Of a stretch of 64,000 bases of DNA, positions 1-10,760 are shown one piece after another. Under the pieces are notes generated by a model. The model made no database searches. It saw only the letters and a list, made by a program, of their open reading frames with translations, and was not told where the DNA came from. The stretch lies in assembly GCA_963082975.1 (NCBI GenBank), contig OY720350.1, positions 11,378,910 through 11,442,909 on the forward strand. The letters run 5' to 3'. Position numbers and translations under genes: made by a program. This stretch comes from Labia minor (lineage: Eukaryota; Arthropoda; Insecta; Dermaptera; Spongiphoridae). Position 1 is the first letter of the stretch. Each line of letters opens with the position of its first letter.

Positions 1-245
1 TTTGAGAAATCTTCTATCAAATTCATTTAGAAGCATTCCAATAACATCAGCATATTTGTCGTAAGCAACAGTCTTGTTATTTTTAGATTCATCTGCCAGA
101 TTTTGAAGGTGTTTTAAATCACGACGCTTTAGTTGCATTGCATTCATATTTAATTTTTCCTTAAATAACTTCAAAAGGCTAATCATATCTATTATTGTTT
201 TACCTTTGCCCTGTAGCTGCTGATTTAATTGGTTTAATTTTTCAG
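1..245 (-). pseudogene. hAT transposase fragment (ZBED5/GTF2IRD2-like), runs off left edge
   Basis: The minus strand is open from about position 240 to the window start, roughly 78 codons, with no stop inside. It reads LNQLNQQLQGKGKTI, then a charged helical stretch (KLFKEKLNMNAMQLKRRDL) and finally LLNEFDRRF. The LNxxLQGKG block followed about 60 residues later by EFDRRF is typical of the region before the C-terminal dimerisation domain in domesticated and active hAT transposases of the ZBED5/GTF2IRD2/SCAND3 group, which cut and paste DNA in the nucleus. A TGA precedes the LNQ block by two codons, so the 5' part is broken or missing. The catalytic residues are not in view. The family call is by eye from motif order; the identity of the rest depends on sequence outside the window. 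Confidence 0.7.
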
Positions 246-344
246 TTCATTGAAATGTTGAATCTTGAATATGATATATATTTAATATGTAATAAATAAA
301 TATTTGATTTTTTTTATTTTAATATTATTATTTACATTTACTTC

Positions 345-346
<2 letters not shown>

Positions 347-396
<50 letters not shown>
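347..396. repeat. (AT)n microsatellite
   Basis: About 50 bases of uninterrupted TA dinucleotide. Other long TA tracts lie at about 2371-2401, 7580-7602, 9779-9806, 21505-21526, 22424-22450, 40728-40766, 53036-53073 and 63119-63140. They are common in this sequence and several sit at the edges of mobile elements, where TA is a preferred target. Confidence 0.95.
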
Positions 397-403
<7 letters not shown>

Positions 404-767
404 TGAATATAAGAGGTTGGTTGTTCTCTTTGATTGAGCGAACAAGTATGAATTTAAACGTTGGATCTTGACACAATTGTTTTATTTCAATTGAATTTAT
501 TTTTATTTATTTATCTTATATAATAATATAATTATCTATTTATTATGTAATAAATAAATATATTTTATATATATATTATTTTTGATCAACGAATAAAAAA
601 ATTAAAATATATAATATGTTTGTAATAAAGTGCTAAAAAATGGGGAAAAATTATATATTATTAATTATATAGTCAAATACTAAAATAGAGAAAGGTTAAA
701 TCAATAATATATTTATATATGTTCTTAGATATATGAAAGATATGTTAGTTTTAATTATTATAATAAT

Positions 768-1310
768 ATTAATAAAAAAAATTGTAAATGGAAGGGCTGA
801 TATTTTTCATTTAAATTTATAACTTCAATTAAAATAAATACTTCATTTTAGAATGGATATGAGAGGAGGGGGAGGTAGAGGCGAAATTTGGGTAGAGTAG
901 AGTAGTCTAGGACTAAACTGTGTTTTGAGAAAGGGAAGCCCTTGGATAAAAGTATACAAATTATCGGGATAAGAAAAATATTAATATATGGTATATAAAA
1001 GATATAATAACATATAGCATGATTATGATCTAAAATTAATTTTTAATAAATTTAAAAATAATATCCTGGGTAACGGGTAGATTCTTTTCTATAATTGCAG
1101 TAGAAAAGAATTCTATTTCAGGGATTGGCGTCCCTGCCCACACGTGAGCTCATGATTTCTTATAAATCCCTCTTCTACCTGGAGGAATCATGTCCTTTAC
1201 CCATTGACGCCTTTCCATCCATTCCCTTACTCTTACTCTCCCCCCTCCCCTCCCCTGATCATTCAAAAAATCAGATTTATTTGGATGAAGGAGAATATCT
1301 AGCATAGCTT
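768..1310. repeat. Internal subrepeat 1 of duplication A
   Basis: Begins near AAATTGTAAATGGAAGGGCTG and includes the GA-rich block GAGGAGGGGGAGGTAGAGGC, the short palindrome around TAGATTCTTTTCTA / TAGAAAAGAATTCTA, and a CACGTGAGC motif. It is repeated in direct orientation at 2515-3015 and in both subrepeats of copy B. It could represent long direct terminal repeats of a small retroelement, but no TG...CA ends, primer binding site or flanking duplication were found. Confidence 0.85.
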
Positions 1311-1350
1311 CATTAAAAAGAAAAAAAAATTTTAAATCTTGTCTCTTATA

Positions 1351-1418
1351 GGAGACTCTTTAGAGTCTCCTATATATATTTGAATCAACCCCCCTTCGGG
1401 GGGTTGATTCAAATATAT
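1351..1418. other. Double hairpin in duplication A
   Basis: Two adjacent hairpins. The first, 1351-1370, pairs GGAGACTC with GAGTCTCC around a short TTTA loop. The second, 1374-1418, has a perfect 21-bp stem, rising from AT-rich through TGAATCAA to six C:G pairs, closed by the three bases TTC. Both are unchanged in copy B at 31182-31249. A third weaker stem, GAGAGG with CCTCTC, follows at about 1491-1507. Function unknown; the pair resembles a structured RNA or a cruciform-forming site. Confidence 0.85.
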
Positions 1419-2365
1419 CCAGATTACGTCAACACTTCGATTAGCAAAACCCTTTATATTCACGAGTGAGACATGTCTTATATGCCTCTGAGAGGACCCA
1501 CCTCTCAACGCTTCATATTAGTAAGAACTTGGAACTCATATTTATAGAACGCTTTGGAGAATTAGCAGAAACACTTCTATTCAATTGGATTCAGTTTATA
1601 CAAATTAATAACAAAATTTCATAAAAAATGAATAAAAGTAAAAAGATACAACAGAATTTTTGCCAGATTTTCAATAAAATGGATTTTTAGTGAAATATAA
1701 ATGAAAATTATAATTAATTTTTATTTGCTATCATGTTTACACTTGAAATAAACATTTTCTGATAACAATATATAAAACGCATATCAAAATACTCGTTATT
1801 CAATGTAGATTCATTTTCACTAGCATTATATAATTTTATGATGCTTCCTTAATTAAATATTAATTATTGAATTTTGACAGATGCAATGTGATTTCGGCTG
1901 CCATTTTGAATGACGTCAAATCTTTGGATTAATTATATTAAATGATTATTCTTTGCATATCTCTTCTCTCAATATAAGATTATTTTTGATTCTTGTATTT
2001 CTTGTATTATAACTATTTCCATGATCATTTTTCTTTGTTTAATCAATATTTAATGAATAAAGTCTTTGCCATGTATTGCTTATGGGCTGAATTTTCGTAG
2101 CCTTCAAGTGAATTTCTTTCCTATGTTTTTACTAGTTGAAAAACAGTCGCGTCGGATTGGTCTTTGGCTAGTAATTCTTTTGTCTGAGTTCAAATCTTTC
2201 AATTTGTTTATTTTTTATAATTTTAATTTTTAAAAATTTTTAATAATATAATTATAAATGTTAATATACATAATATTATTTAAATTAATTATTATGAATA
2301 TTAATTAATTTTATTAGTATTATGTTAATTAATTAATTCCTTAGATAATAAAAATACAAAAGAAA

Positions 2366-2405
<40 letters not shown>

Positions 2406-2514
2406 TAATATTTATTTATTCATCTTATTTTTTCAAATCATCCCTTTTTAGATTTCAAATCGATTCTAACACTAATTTTGAAAATATTACCTTTCTTATT
2501 ATCATATCCAGTCA

Positions 2515-3015
2515 ATCATTTATTAAAAAAATTGTAAATGGAAGGGCTGTTATTTTTCATTTAAATTTATAACTTCAATTAAAATAATTACTTCATTTTG
2601 GAATGGATATGAGGAGGGGGAGGAAGAGGCGAAATTTGGGTAGAGTAGAGTAGTCTTGGACTAAACGGTGTTTTGATAAAAAGTATATAAATTATCGGGA
2701 TAAGAAAAATATATAAATATATGGTATATAATAACATATAGGATGATTATGATCTAAAATTAATTTTTAATAAATTTAAAAATAATATCCTCGGTAACGG
2801 GTAGATTCTTTTCTATAATCGCAGTAGAAAAGAATTCTATTTCAGGGATCACGTGAGCTCATGATTTTTTCTGCCTTCCCTCTCCCATGGGAAAATCATG
2901 TCCTTTACCTTTTAACTTTTTTCTATCAGTTCCCTTACTAGTCCCCCTCTGATCTTTAGTAAAATTCAACCTTATTTAGAGGAAGAAGAATATCACTTAT
3001 CAATTCTTTAAATAA
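2515..3015. repeat. Internal subrepeat 2 of duplication A
   Basis: Second direct copy of the 768-1310 unit. It lacks the GGCGTCCCTGCCCA block and the GGGAAGCCC block found in subrepeat 1, and its last 100 bases are more diverged. Confidence 0.85.
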
Positions 3016-3768
3016 TAAAATAAGCTTAGTTAGTGGATTAATTATATATACAGGTATATTATATCGTATATAAATTTCTCACTTTCAATTATAAAATATT
3101 TAATTTGCAATATTACTTTCACGTGCATTATTCGACCTGCTATAACTATTAGATATCTTCACCATTTCTTCTTCTTTCTTAATATAAGAAAATTCCTATA
3201 ACTCCTATATAATATTAATATATTAAAATGGACGAATCGAATGTGAGTTAAGTTAACATACAATTATGTAAAAAACCATATTTACTTTGGTCAAAAAAAG
3301 GATTTCCATATATTTTAAAGAGCATCCAATATAATTAAATTACAGCGGACCCAAAACAATATCTTGAGTATAATAACTAAGCTACCTCGGTATCTACCAG
3401 TTAGACTATTACATAGAGATCTCAAATTGCGCACAATAGAGGAAGTGATTAAATACATTTCTAATTAATTTGAGGATGATGCTTCTAGTTTAAACATGAA
3501 ATGGAAAGTATGCATGTTTTCAATTCATTGTCAAAAACTGTTATTACGGAGTGAAAATTTAGACTCTGTAAACGAAATTCTGGTTGAACACATTCAGAAA
3601 CGGTAAAATTATATATTTATTTGTATAAAATTATTTCAGAATATAAATGATTGTATATATCAGGTGAGGCCAAACTAAGTGTATGTTTCACAAATACTTT
3701 ATTATTGTAAGATTAAATAATAGAATTAAGAATTTCAAACAAAAATAATCAATGATAAATAATTAATA

Positions 3769-4070
3769 CAGTGGTTTCCAACCTTTATGTACCGGTGCCC
3801 CCCTTTTTTTACAAAAAAATTCTTGCGCCCCCCTTAATTTTTGTACGAATCTAATTTCATAAATACTCACATAATATAGTAATTTATTTAATTTAATTTA
3901 ATAACACATACACATTACACACCCACACACACTAAATTAAGCAAAAACATATTATCTTATAGATTATTATAGATTTTAGAAAAAAAAATTGGTTCTAATA
4001 CATTTGCGCCCCACTTAAAACAGTCTCGCGCCCCCCAGAAGGGACGCGCCCCACAAGTTGGAAAACACTA
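3769..4070. mobile_element. hAT MITE, 302 bp, intact 8-bp target duplication
   Basis: The ends are CAGTGGTTTCCAAC and, inverted, TAGTGTTTTCCAAC. The element is flanked on both sides by the direct repeat AATTAATA (3761-3768 and 4071-4078), the 8-bp duplication expected for hAT transposition. The subterminal regions are rich in GCGCCCC. There is no coding capacity, so it would need transposase from an autonomous hAT. Confidence 0.9.
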
Positions 4071-4078
4071 AATTAATA

Positions 4079-4720
4079 TATACGTTAAAATGATGAAATA
4101 TATTAATTATATGAATATTAATAATATCATTTGATGAAAATTGATCAAATTCCAAAATAATCTAATCACTTTACGATTATCTTATAATAAATGTTTACAG
4201 TTTTTTTTATTCATATCTATATTGTTTTGTTTTGTTTTTGTAAATTTTTAAGATTAATTATTTTTATTAGAAATGGCTTCCTATTGTATCTAATACAAGA
4301 TAATATTAAACACTCTCTCTCTCTTTCTCTCTCCCTCTCTCTGTCTATTTGAGCAACCAAATTCCATTAAGTGAATTGTTTACATTTTCAAATATTAAAA
4401 GTTTTCCTAGAATTTTCAATTAATATTTTGTGCTAATTAATCTAATCTCTTTATTGTCTTTATGTAGGAGAAGCAAGTTTATTTCTTGTTATTTTTCTAA
4501 AATTATTTATTAAACTCAAATATACGACACACCTAAATATAATTAAAAATTATTGAAAAATAAAAATAAAACAATTAAATAATTTTGTTTTTGTTTAAAA
4601 TAAAATAAATCATCAGTATTTGATTATATTGATATTGGAAAAAACGAGCTATAACCAGTAAAGTATAATTAGAGAAGATATTTTGCTTTGGTCAAAGATA
4701 CGAAAGTATCAGTATTCAAT
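4079..4720. other. AT-rich spacer with (CT)n tract
   Basis: No coding signal. A CT-rich microsatellite (interrupted CTCTCT) lies at about 4311-4345; the rest is low-complexity AT-rich DNA. Confidence 0.6.
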
Positions 4721-4724
4721 TTTA

Positions 4725-5500
4725 TTTATACGAGGTATACTCAAAAAAAAGGTGAATTTTGAATTTTCGCGGGCTGTATCGAATGTTTTTTTTGTTATTT
4801 TGAAACATATATGTTTTTCATTTGTTGACATTATTAGCCATTTTGGATTAGTAGTTTATTTTTGACAGCTGAAAAAGTTAGTCATGTACTGTTTGTTCTT
4901 CGATTTTTTACTTAAAAAAATTGGATCAAAGAATCTGTATTAAATTTTTCATTAAAAATAGAATAAATTGCTCAAACGCACTGAGGCATTCGGCGAGTTT
5001 ACTTTGTCTCAAAAAAATTTTTATAAGAGGTACAAGCTCTTTACAGAAGGCCGAGATGTTGATGTCGATGAGCGTATGCTCACTGTTTTCTTCGATTAAA
5101 ATAACGTGGTCCACCATGAGTTTTTGTCAACAGGTTGTACTGTTAATAAGGAATATTACAAGGAAGTTATGCAACGTTTGCGTGAAGCAAACTCAAACGA
5201 TCAGAATTGTGGAATAATCAATTATGAATTTGCATCACCATAATGCACCAACTCAAACATCATTGCTTGTTAGTGATTTTCTGGTCAAAAACAACACCCT
5301 AATCATGCTTCAACCACCGTATTCTCCAGATTTGGCTCCCTACGACTTTTTCCTTTTCTAAAAACTGAAGTGACCAATGAAAGGAGAGCGTTTGATGAGG
5401 TAAAGTCGGAATCGAATAACAACCGAAAGCGTAATTCATAAATGCTTCAACGATTGGAAAAAGCGCTGGCATAAGTGCATTATATCTGATTTACATATGA
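4725..5500 (+). pseudogene. Internally deleted mariner transposon
   Basis: A mariner-family element with a TIR-like left end (ACGAGGTATACTC then an A-run). The transposase N-terminus starts near 4923 (DQRICIKFFIKN, NALRHSA, then in another frame FTLSQKNFYKRYKLFTEGRD) and jumps at about 5070 to the catalytic core: LTVFFD, NNVVHHEFL, GCTVNKEYYKEVMQRLREA. A HHHN motif stands where HHDN is usual, followed by LQPPYSPDLAPYDFFLF. Known mariner transposases have about 340 residues; here about 150 central residues, including the first catalytic aspartate, are missing. The second catalytic D is replaced by H, and there are frameshifts and stops. The last D (APYD) remains. The end, ALA then the HKCI block, is near 5490. 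Non-functional. Confidence 0.85.
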
Positions 5501-5840
5501 ATTCAAATATTTCTCTAATTGATTGTTTTGTACAATAATTTCATTGGTATTTTTAAATGTGTGTGATTGATTTTCTTTCTATCAAATAATTTCTAATCAT
5601 TACTTGTATATGTAATGAATTTGATTTTAAATTTTAAAATTTCCAGACCCATTAACTAATAAAATATAAACAAATAGCATAGAAGAAAATATTAATTTAA
5701 ATAGAGAATAAATAACATATTAGACACATAAGATTTATTTATGTTTTGTCCTCTTTCTTAAATTATTAATATAATTCATTCAAACAACCTATTAAATTTT
5801 CATACAATACAATCAGAACTTTAATATTTTCTTTATAATC
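5501..5840. other. AT-rich spacer
   Basis: No recognisable gene, structured RNA or repeat between the mariner remnant and the Penelope remnant. Confidence 0.5.
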
Positions 5841-5853
5841 GCAAGCAGTTCGA

Positions 5854-6087
5854 TCATTTGATTATAAATTCTCGTCTAAACTGATTTTCATCCTGGTTTA
5901 CTATTTCATGGTATTCAAAATCGAAATAATGTAAATTTTTTAATGCATGATCAACCACCAAAGCTGTAATTTGATTTTTATTATTTACCGATTGGCAATG
6001 TTCTGTTATCCTTGTCCATAATTTCCGCTTGGTGGTGCCTAGATTGCCAGTGCAATTCAACCGCTCATGCATAAGAATGCATTTCAT
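5854..6087 (-). pseudogene. Penelope-like element GIY-YIG endonuclease remnant
   Basis: A 77-codon minus-strand frame reads CTGNLGTTKRKLWTRITEH near its start, followed by an SAL/DHA-like stretch (ITALVVDHALKNLHYFDFE) and NQDENQFRREF. The order Gly-Thr-TKRKL-xx-R-xx-EH, then a DH/EH pair, a hydrophobic FDFE strand and a final ENxxxRRxF fits the C-terminal GIY-YIG nuclease of Penelope-like retroelements, which nicks target DNA before reverse transcription. The reverse transcriptase part is not seen and the YIG tyrosine block is degraded (CTGNLG), so this is a dead fragment. Family call by eye; moderate confidence. Confidence 0.6.
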
Positions 6088-6730
6088 TATAATATAATTT
6101 TTTATTATTTTTAATTATTTCGGTGTGTGAAAGTAATTTTGTCTATTTTGGTTTCTAAAATAAAGGATAAAAATTCCGGGCAACAATTTGGATCTTTAGT
6201 ATTGAAATATTGGTAATTTTACAGTTTACTGGATAAGCGCTTGAATGGTAATGATATTTTACCAGTTGATTCCATTTTTAATTTCAATAAACGTTTTTCA
6301 AATAAAATAATCACGGATCTCTTCTACATTAGTTTCACAGATAAAAATTACAAAAATTTTAATACTCAATTTCGTTTGACATGTTTACTTATTCTTATAA
6401 TATGCGGCGTAGTCCGAAATTGGTACAAAGGCAAAAAAAAAGGTTTTTTTGTAACTGTCATTACTTTGGAAGGGAAAAAAGTCTTAATGGGTAAATTCAA
6501 CCGAAGTTAACGACCGTAAAACCTAAGATAACTGAGTGGAAAAAAGAAAAATAATTTTGGAGTGCGCCCATGATTGGCTGAGTTTAAGCAGTAGACACCA
6601 AACACAATTATATAAAAATAATTTTATAACAAATATAAAATATATTTATATATATATATTACTTTTAGCAAAGAGACCAACCACTCTTAGTTTTTTTTGA
6701 CCTTGAACGACACACAACTACTGCTTAGAT

Positions 6731-6967
6731 GTGGGGTGGACAAAAGCCGGCCCGCGGGCCGGATCCGGCCCTTTTGCTTATTTTATCCGGCTCGTTAAAA
6801 AAGTTTGGCTCTTATTTCGATCTTTCATTCAATATAGCTCTAAAAAAAAGGAAATTTTTTTTTTAAAATTTCCCGGTTTGGGTGTTTTCGAAATATGATC
6901 CTCCGGCCCGGAAGACATTTTGAAAATTTCATTTAGGCCCGCGCTTAAAAGTATTTGCCCACACCTG
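6731..6967. mobile_element. hAT MITE, 237 bp, 8-bp target duplication GCTTAGAT
   Basis: Flanked by perfect GCTTAGAT repeats (6723-6730 and 6968-6975). The right end is TTTGCCCACACCTG; the left end GTGGGGTGGACAAA is its degraded inverse. The subterminal GCCGGCCCGCGGGCCGG is itself palindromic. Non-coding. Its right target copy overlaps the terminal repeat of the next MITE, so it landed at that element's end. Confidence 0.88.
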
Positions 6968-6972
6968 GCTTA

Positions 6973-7159
6973 GATTAAAGTTCGGGGTTTCTTGTGGCCC
7001 GTAAAGCTGATGCAGGAAGCAAATTAACTTAATTTTGATTAATTAAAAAGTCCTTATAGGTGACGTGGCGGGTATATGTTCTACGCTCCGTGTGTCGTGA
7101 CGTCATGCAATGAACTTCATGTGTAAGCGACGAGCCGCAAGTGGCCCCGAACTTTAATC
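6973..7159. mobile_element. 187-bp MITE with GATTAAAGTTCGGGG terminal repeats
   Basis: The left end GATTAAAGTTCGGGG is perfectly inverted at 7145-7159, and both sides are flanked by TA, which suggests a Tc1/mariner-type target. It contains a perfect TGACGTCA palindrome at 7098-7105. No coding sequence. Confidence 0.8.
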
Positions 7160-7489
7160 TAAAAGTGAAATTTATTTTCCCATTTAGAAAAATTAATAAT
7201 AATTTAAATTATCCTATAATGTGGGTTTATGTATTTTTTTTACTGTTGGTATTAAGTTGCTCTCTCGGACAACCAGCCTATCAGATTTAAAGATAGAATC
7301 CAATTGTAAAGAGGATTTTTATGCTAATTTCTAAAATTTTTATCTGTGAAATTAGAAGAGATACGGGATTATTTTATTAGAAAAAGTTTTTTTGGAATTA
7401 AAATGGAATCTACCAGAAAAATTTCATTACCATCCAAGCGCGTGACCGGTAAACTGTAAAATTATTGAAATATTTTTTATTTTTCTTAA

Positions 7490-8640
7490 TAATTATTCCT
7501 TAAAATGTTATCGATGTAATTATATAATTTTTCCAATTACTACTGCCAATAATTGATTTATTTTATTAGTTTTTAAAGTTATATATATATATATATATAT
7601 ATGGGTAGGTATGATAGGTGTAGAAGTTTAATAACGAAAAAATTCAAAACGGTTTATTGAGTTTTAATTCGGGTAATTGACGGAAAAATCATTTCTATCT
7701 GTGTTGGTATGTTGATAGGGTCATTAAAATTTTTGTAAAGATGTTTGAAACTTTTAAAATGTTATTTAGCGTTGGATTTACCTGCTTTGATGAGAAAGTC
7801 GTAAAATTTTATCTATTAGTATTATTTATTGTATTTGTTTTTTATGGGTAGATAAAATATTTTTAATCTTTAAAATAATTTTATTTTGTGAGATTTCAGA
7901 GTTTGTACAAAATAATTTTGTTTTATTGGTTTTATCTAAATCTGTGAAAGAGTTTTAATGAAAATCTTATTTTGCATTTTCAACGATATCTCTCGGGAGG
8001 AAGTATCTGTGATCTTAAAACACAAATTTTCCGGTAAATTGCTCAGATCATTTATTATTTCTGACGGGACGATTATCGTTTTTTATTTTGGTTTAAGAGC
8101 TAGATTATATAGAGTGTCAAATAATTCACCTTTTATTTTATATGGTGTGAGGTAGCAAAAAAGTTAAAACCATTTAACTTAAATTTAATTCTTAAATAAT
8201 TAATTAGATATATCAATTTTATTTAAATTCATTTTAATCAAATGTTAAGATTGGGTTTTTAATTATTAATGTTTGTTTCATTCTGATTATGAATAGAATT
8301 TTTGAATTAAAAAAATGGAATTATACTTCTAAATTAATAAATAATAAGTATAACTCGCGTATGCGTCTTTTTATAATATTACATTTTTCAAAGTTACCTT
8401 GATTCATTTTACATTCTCTGTATCTCTTAATTAATTTAATTAAGTAAACATAAACAAAGAATTAAAGTTAATTTTACCCCTTAAAATAAAATCTTTTCAG
8501 AGATTTCAAATCAATTTTTTTTTATAAAAATTCTATAAAATGTTTACAATTTCAGAATGAAAATAAATATACATTTACATTTATGTATATCTACTATGAC
8601 TTTTGTTAGTATTAGATTATTAGAAATATTTTATGAAAAA
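7490..8640. other. AT-rich region with an unrecognised 65-codon frame
   Basis: Contains a (TA)n tract at 7580-7602 and an open frame at 7958-8155 (begins MKILFCIFNDISREEVSV). The frame shows no known domain or splice context and is probably fortuitous. Otherwise nothing is recognised. Confidence 0.4.
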
Positions 8641-8654
8641 ATAAATATTGTTAT

Positions 8655-9026
8655 ATATCTGTCTGTCCGTCCGTTATGTGTCCGTATAGACGTGTATAGC
8701 TTGAACAGCTCAACAAAATTTCATGATATATTTACTTAATGCATCAGTAGCATGTATTCATCAACTTTTAGTGTATATATACGGAAATCGGAAGTCGTAG
8801 TTTACAACGTATTAATTTTATATTCATTGTCGGAAATTTTCAATTAAAATATAGTATTAATTAATAATTGAGTAATTAAACTAAAAATAATAACCAAGAT
8901 AATATTATTTTGTCATTTTAATTCAAGTTTTAGAAATATTTTTTTTTTTGATACTTTATTGTATATAATGTTTGGAAATGAATTTATTTCAAATCGTCGG
9001 TTCTGTGGTTGGCCACAACTTAATTT
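8655..9026 (-). mobile_element. HINE-2b fragment (3'-truncated)
   Basis: Contains the CTGTCTGTCCGTCCG block, the CAGCTCAACA and ATGCATCAGTA blocks, the second-half sequence characteristic of subtype b, and the terminal TCGGTTCTGTGGTTGGCCACA. The end with GTCGGTCGGTAAAAA is missing. Confidence 0.8.
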
Positions 9027-9179
9027 TTTAATATGTTTGATAATTTTTTTATATTTTTATTTTTCTTTATTTTTTTTTTTATTTTTAAATTTTAAATTTG
9101 GAATATTAATTTGAAAATATATAAATGATTATAATCATCAGGTGAGAGATGAGAACCAAAATGAGTTAACATGTTCAAA

Positions 9180-9450
9180 GTGGCTGGTGGAGAGGAGTTG
9201 GTTCCCTTTTCATTTGATGCTAATTGGGGCCAGTGCTCTAGCACGTCTCTGTCTCGGCTGTTGAACCCACCCCTGCATTAACCCCTTACCCCATCCGGGT
9301 GCCCGGGCCTCTCCCCTTTGCCTGCATCGATCACTGAAGGATCCCGCAGCTGCCGCAGCAACAAAGTTTATCTTAATTTTGGACGCTGGTCTATTCACCT
9401 GACGACCTACAGGTGGTCACACTTCAGTCAGTGGCACATCACCAAGAAAA
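9180..9450. other. GC-rich island, origin unknown
   Basis: About 270 bases are far richer in GC than their surroundings, with short frames on both strands (60 codons each) and a short inverted repeat (CACCTG with CAGGTG near 9400-9420). No family was recognised. It could be part of a retroelement or an old exon; neither frame shows a domain. Confidence 0.4.
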
Positions 9451-9778
9451 CAAGCATTCACTTCAATCAAATATTCGTTTACATTCTTTACTATACATGC
9501 TAATTAAATAAATATTTTTATAAAATACTTATATTATATTATTAATTATAATAAATTATATTCAAAAGAAAAAAAAAATAAACTAAACTAAAATGAAATA
9601 AAAAATTGGAATTAGCTATAATTATTCAAAGAATATATTATTTATTATAAATAATAAGTATTTTTTTATGTTTTTGAAAGAATTTCCAATATATAATACT
9701 TGTTACTATATTTTCTCTTTATTTACAAGTATAATTAAAAGTACAAAATAAGAAAAGGTCCTAGCAAAGTAAATTGAA

Positions 9779-9880
9779 AATATATATATATATATATATA
9801 TATATACCAGCTGGTCAGAGCGCCTTCGGCGCTCTTCACAGCTGGACGGGGGCTCCGCCCCCTGTACCGCCGAGTGGTAC
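9779..9880. other. TA tract followed by GC-rich palindromes
   Basis: A (TA)n tract at 9779-9806 runs straight into CCAGCTGG, then GAGCGCC-TTC-GGCGCTC and GGGGGC-TCC-GCCCCC, two perfect stems with three-base loops. Such stacked GC hairpins beside a TA tract suggest the end of a mobile element. The family is unknown. Confidence 0.6.
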
Positions 9881-9889
9881 ATCGTATTT

Positions 9890-10755
9890 GGTTATTATCC
9901 TTCGTGATTACATTCAATTTTTCTACATATTCAAATTTTACATTTTGTATATTAAGATTTTGTATGTTAATACTGTTCCTCTTTGTCACTAAATACTTTT
10001 TCTTATCACTATTAATTTCAAACCTCCATTAATTTTTCCTCGCTATCTGTAATTGCAATTGCCGAATCTCTTATAATATTTAAGACGTCTGCTTAGCCTA
10101 ACTTTTCAATTTTTTTGTTTAATTGCATTTCGAGTGATGTTTTGAAAAACTGTTTAGCGCCCCAAGTTGTTATAAAACAAACAATTTTAGCTAGTATAAT
10201 AAGATTAATCCAAGTAATATCGTCTATTTCTATTCACTCCTTATGGTAGCGGCCCAGTCGATGATGTTATATGGATCGTTAATTAACCATTAACCATTCA
10301 CCGAATCGCCATTCAAATAATAACATACAAACAGAAAAGTAGGCGTGTTAATATAAAATATATACCTGTGACACTGAACTATGACTCGACCCTTTAACCA
10401 ATTTATAGAATTTATTTTTATATACTTTAAAAATTTTACAATTTTTTAATTATTTATTATAATTGTTAAATGGGATTTATAAAAATGACCCATTAAAAAT
10501 TTGTTTCCTAAAATGTTTCAAATAAATTAAAATAAATTGATTTTCATTTCAATATATTAAAACCTTTTCAAATTTACTTGATCAAATAAAATAATTGATC
10601 CTATACATCCAACAACGAGCTATCACTCGACCATAAAAAAATAACAAAATTGTATCAAATACCATTTATTATTCAATGTTATTACAATCATTCACACCAA
10701 TATTAATATTAGATAATTACATCAATCTAATTAAAATTAATATAACTTTAATATA
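9890..10755. other. AT-rich region, no gene recognised
   Basis: The minus strand has short lysine/asparagine-rich open stretches (for example NIQNVKFEYVEKLNVITKD near 9900-9980). These could be decayed coding sequence, but no family is recognised. Confidence 0.35.
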
Positions 10756-10760
10756 TTTCT

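Larger units (their letters stand above)
434..3660. repeat. 3.2 kb segmental duplication, copy A (partner 30278-33508)
   Basis: Starting at the motif TTGAGCGAACAAG, the sequence matches 30278-33508 in the same orientation almost base for base to a common GATTGTATATA end. Differences are scattered substitutions and small indels, for example loss of the AAAGGGAAGCCCTTGG block in the first subrepeat of copy B. It contains two ~0.5 kb direct subrepeats (about 768-1310 and 2515-3015), two hairpins (1351-1418) and no convincing reading frame. No target-site duplication was found at its ends. It may be a large non-autonomous transposon or a genomic duplication. Confidence 0.9.
6195..7478. mobile_element. 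Foldback element F1 with ~200-bp inverted arms, host to two nested MITEs
   Basis: The left arm (about 6195-6400) and right arm (about 7270-7478) are imperfect inverted copies. Both contain TTTTACAGTTTAC, a CTTG(A/G)ATGGTAATGA block, a GATTCCATTTT block and ATCTCTTCTA followed by TTTCACAGATAAAAATT. Between them lie a hAT MITE (6731-6967) and a short TA-flanked MITE (6973-7159). The open frame at 6241-6510 lies in the left arm and has no recognisable domain; I treat it as chance. Related to F2 at 46086-46556. Confidence 0.75.

Noticed and set aside
1351-1418. Bacterial rho-independent terminators or bacterial contamination
   Set aside because: There is no T-run directly after the stems, no bacterial genes nearby, and the block sits in a duplicated AT-rich eukaryotic repeat.
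768-3015. Subrepeats 768-1310 and 2515-3015 as LTRs of a small retrotransposon
   Set aside because: No TG...CA ends, primer binding site, polypurine tract or target duplication could be found; only the direct repetition is supported.
9210-9503. Alanine/arginine-rich minus frame and overlapping plus frame in the GC island as a gene
   Set aside because: Two overlapping frames on opposite strands, both without domains; the island itself is reported but not as coding.
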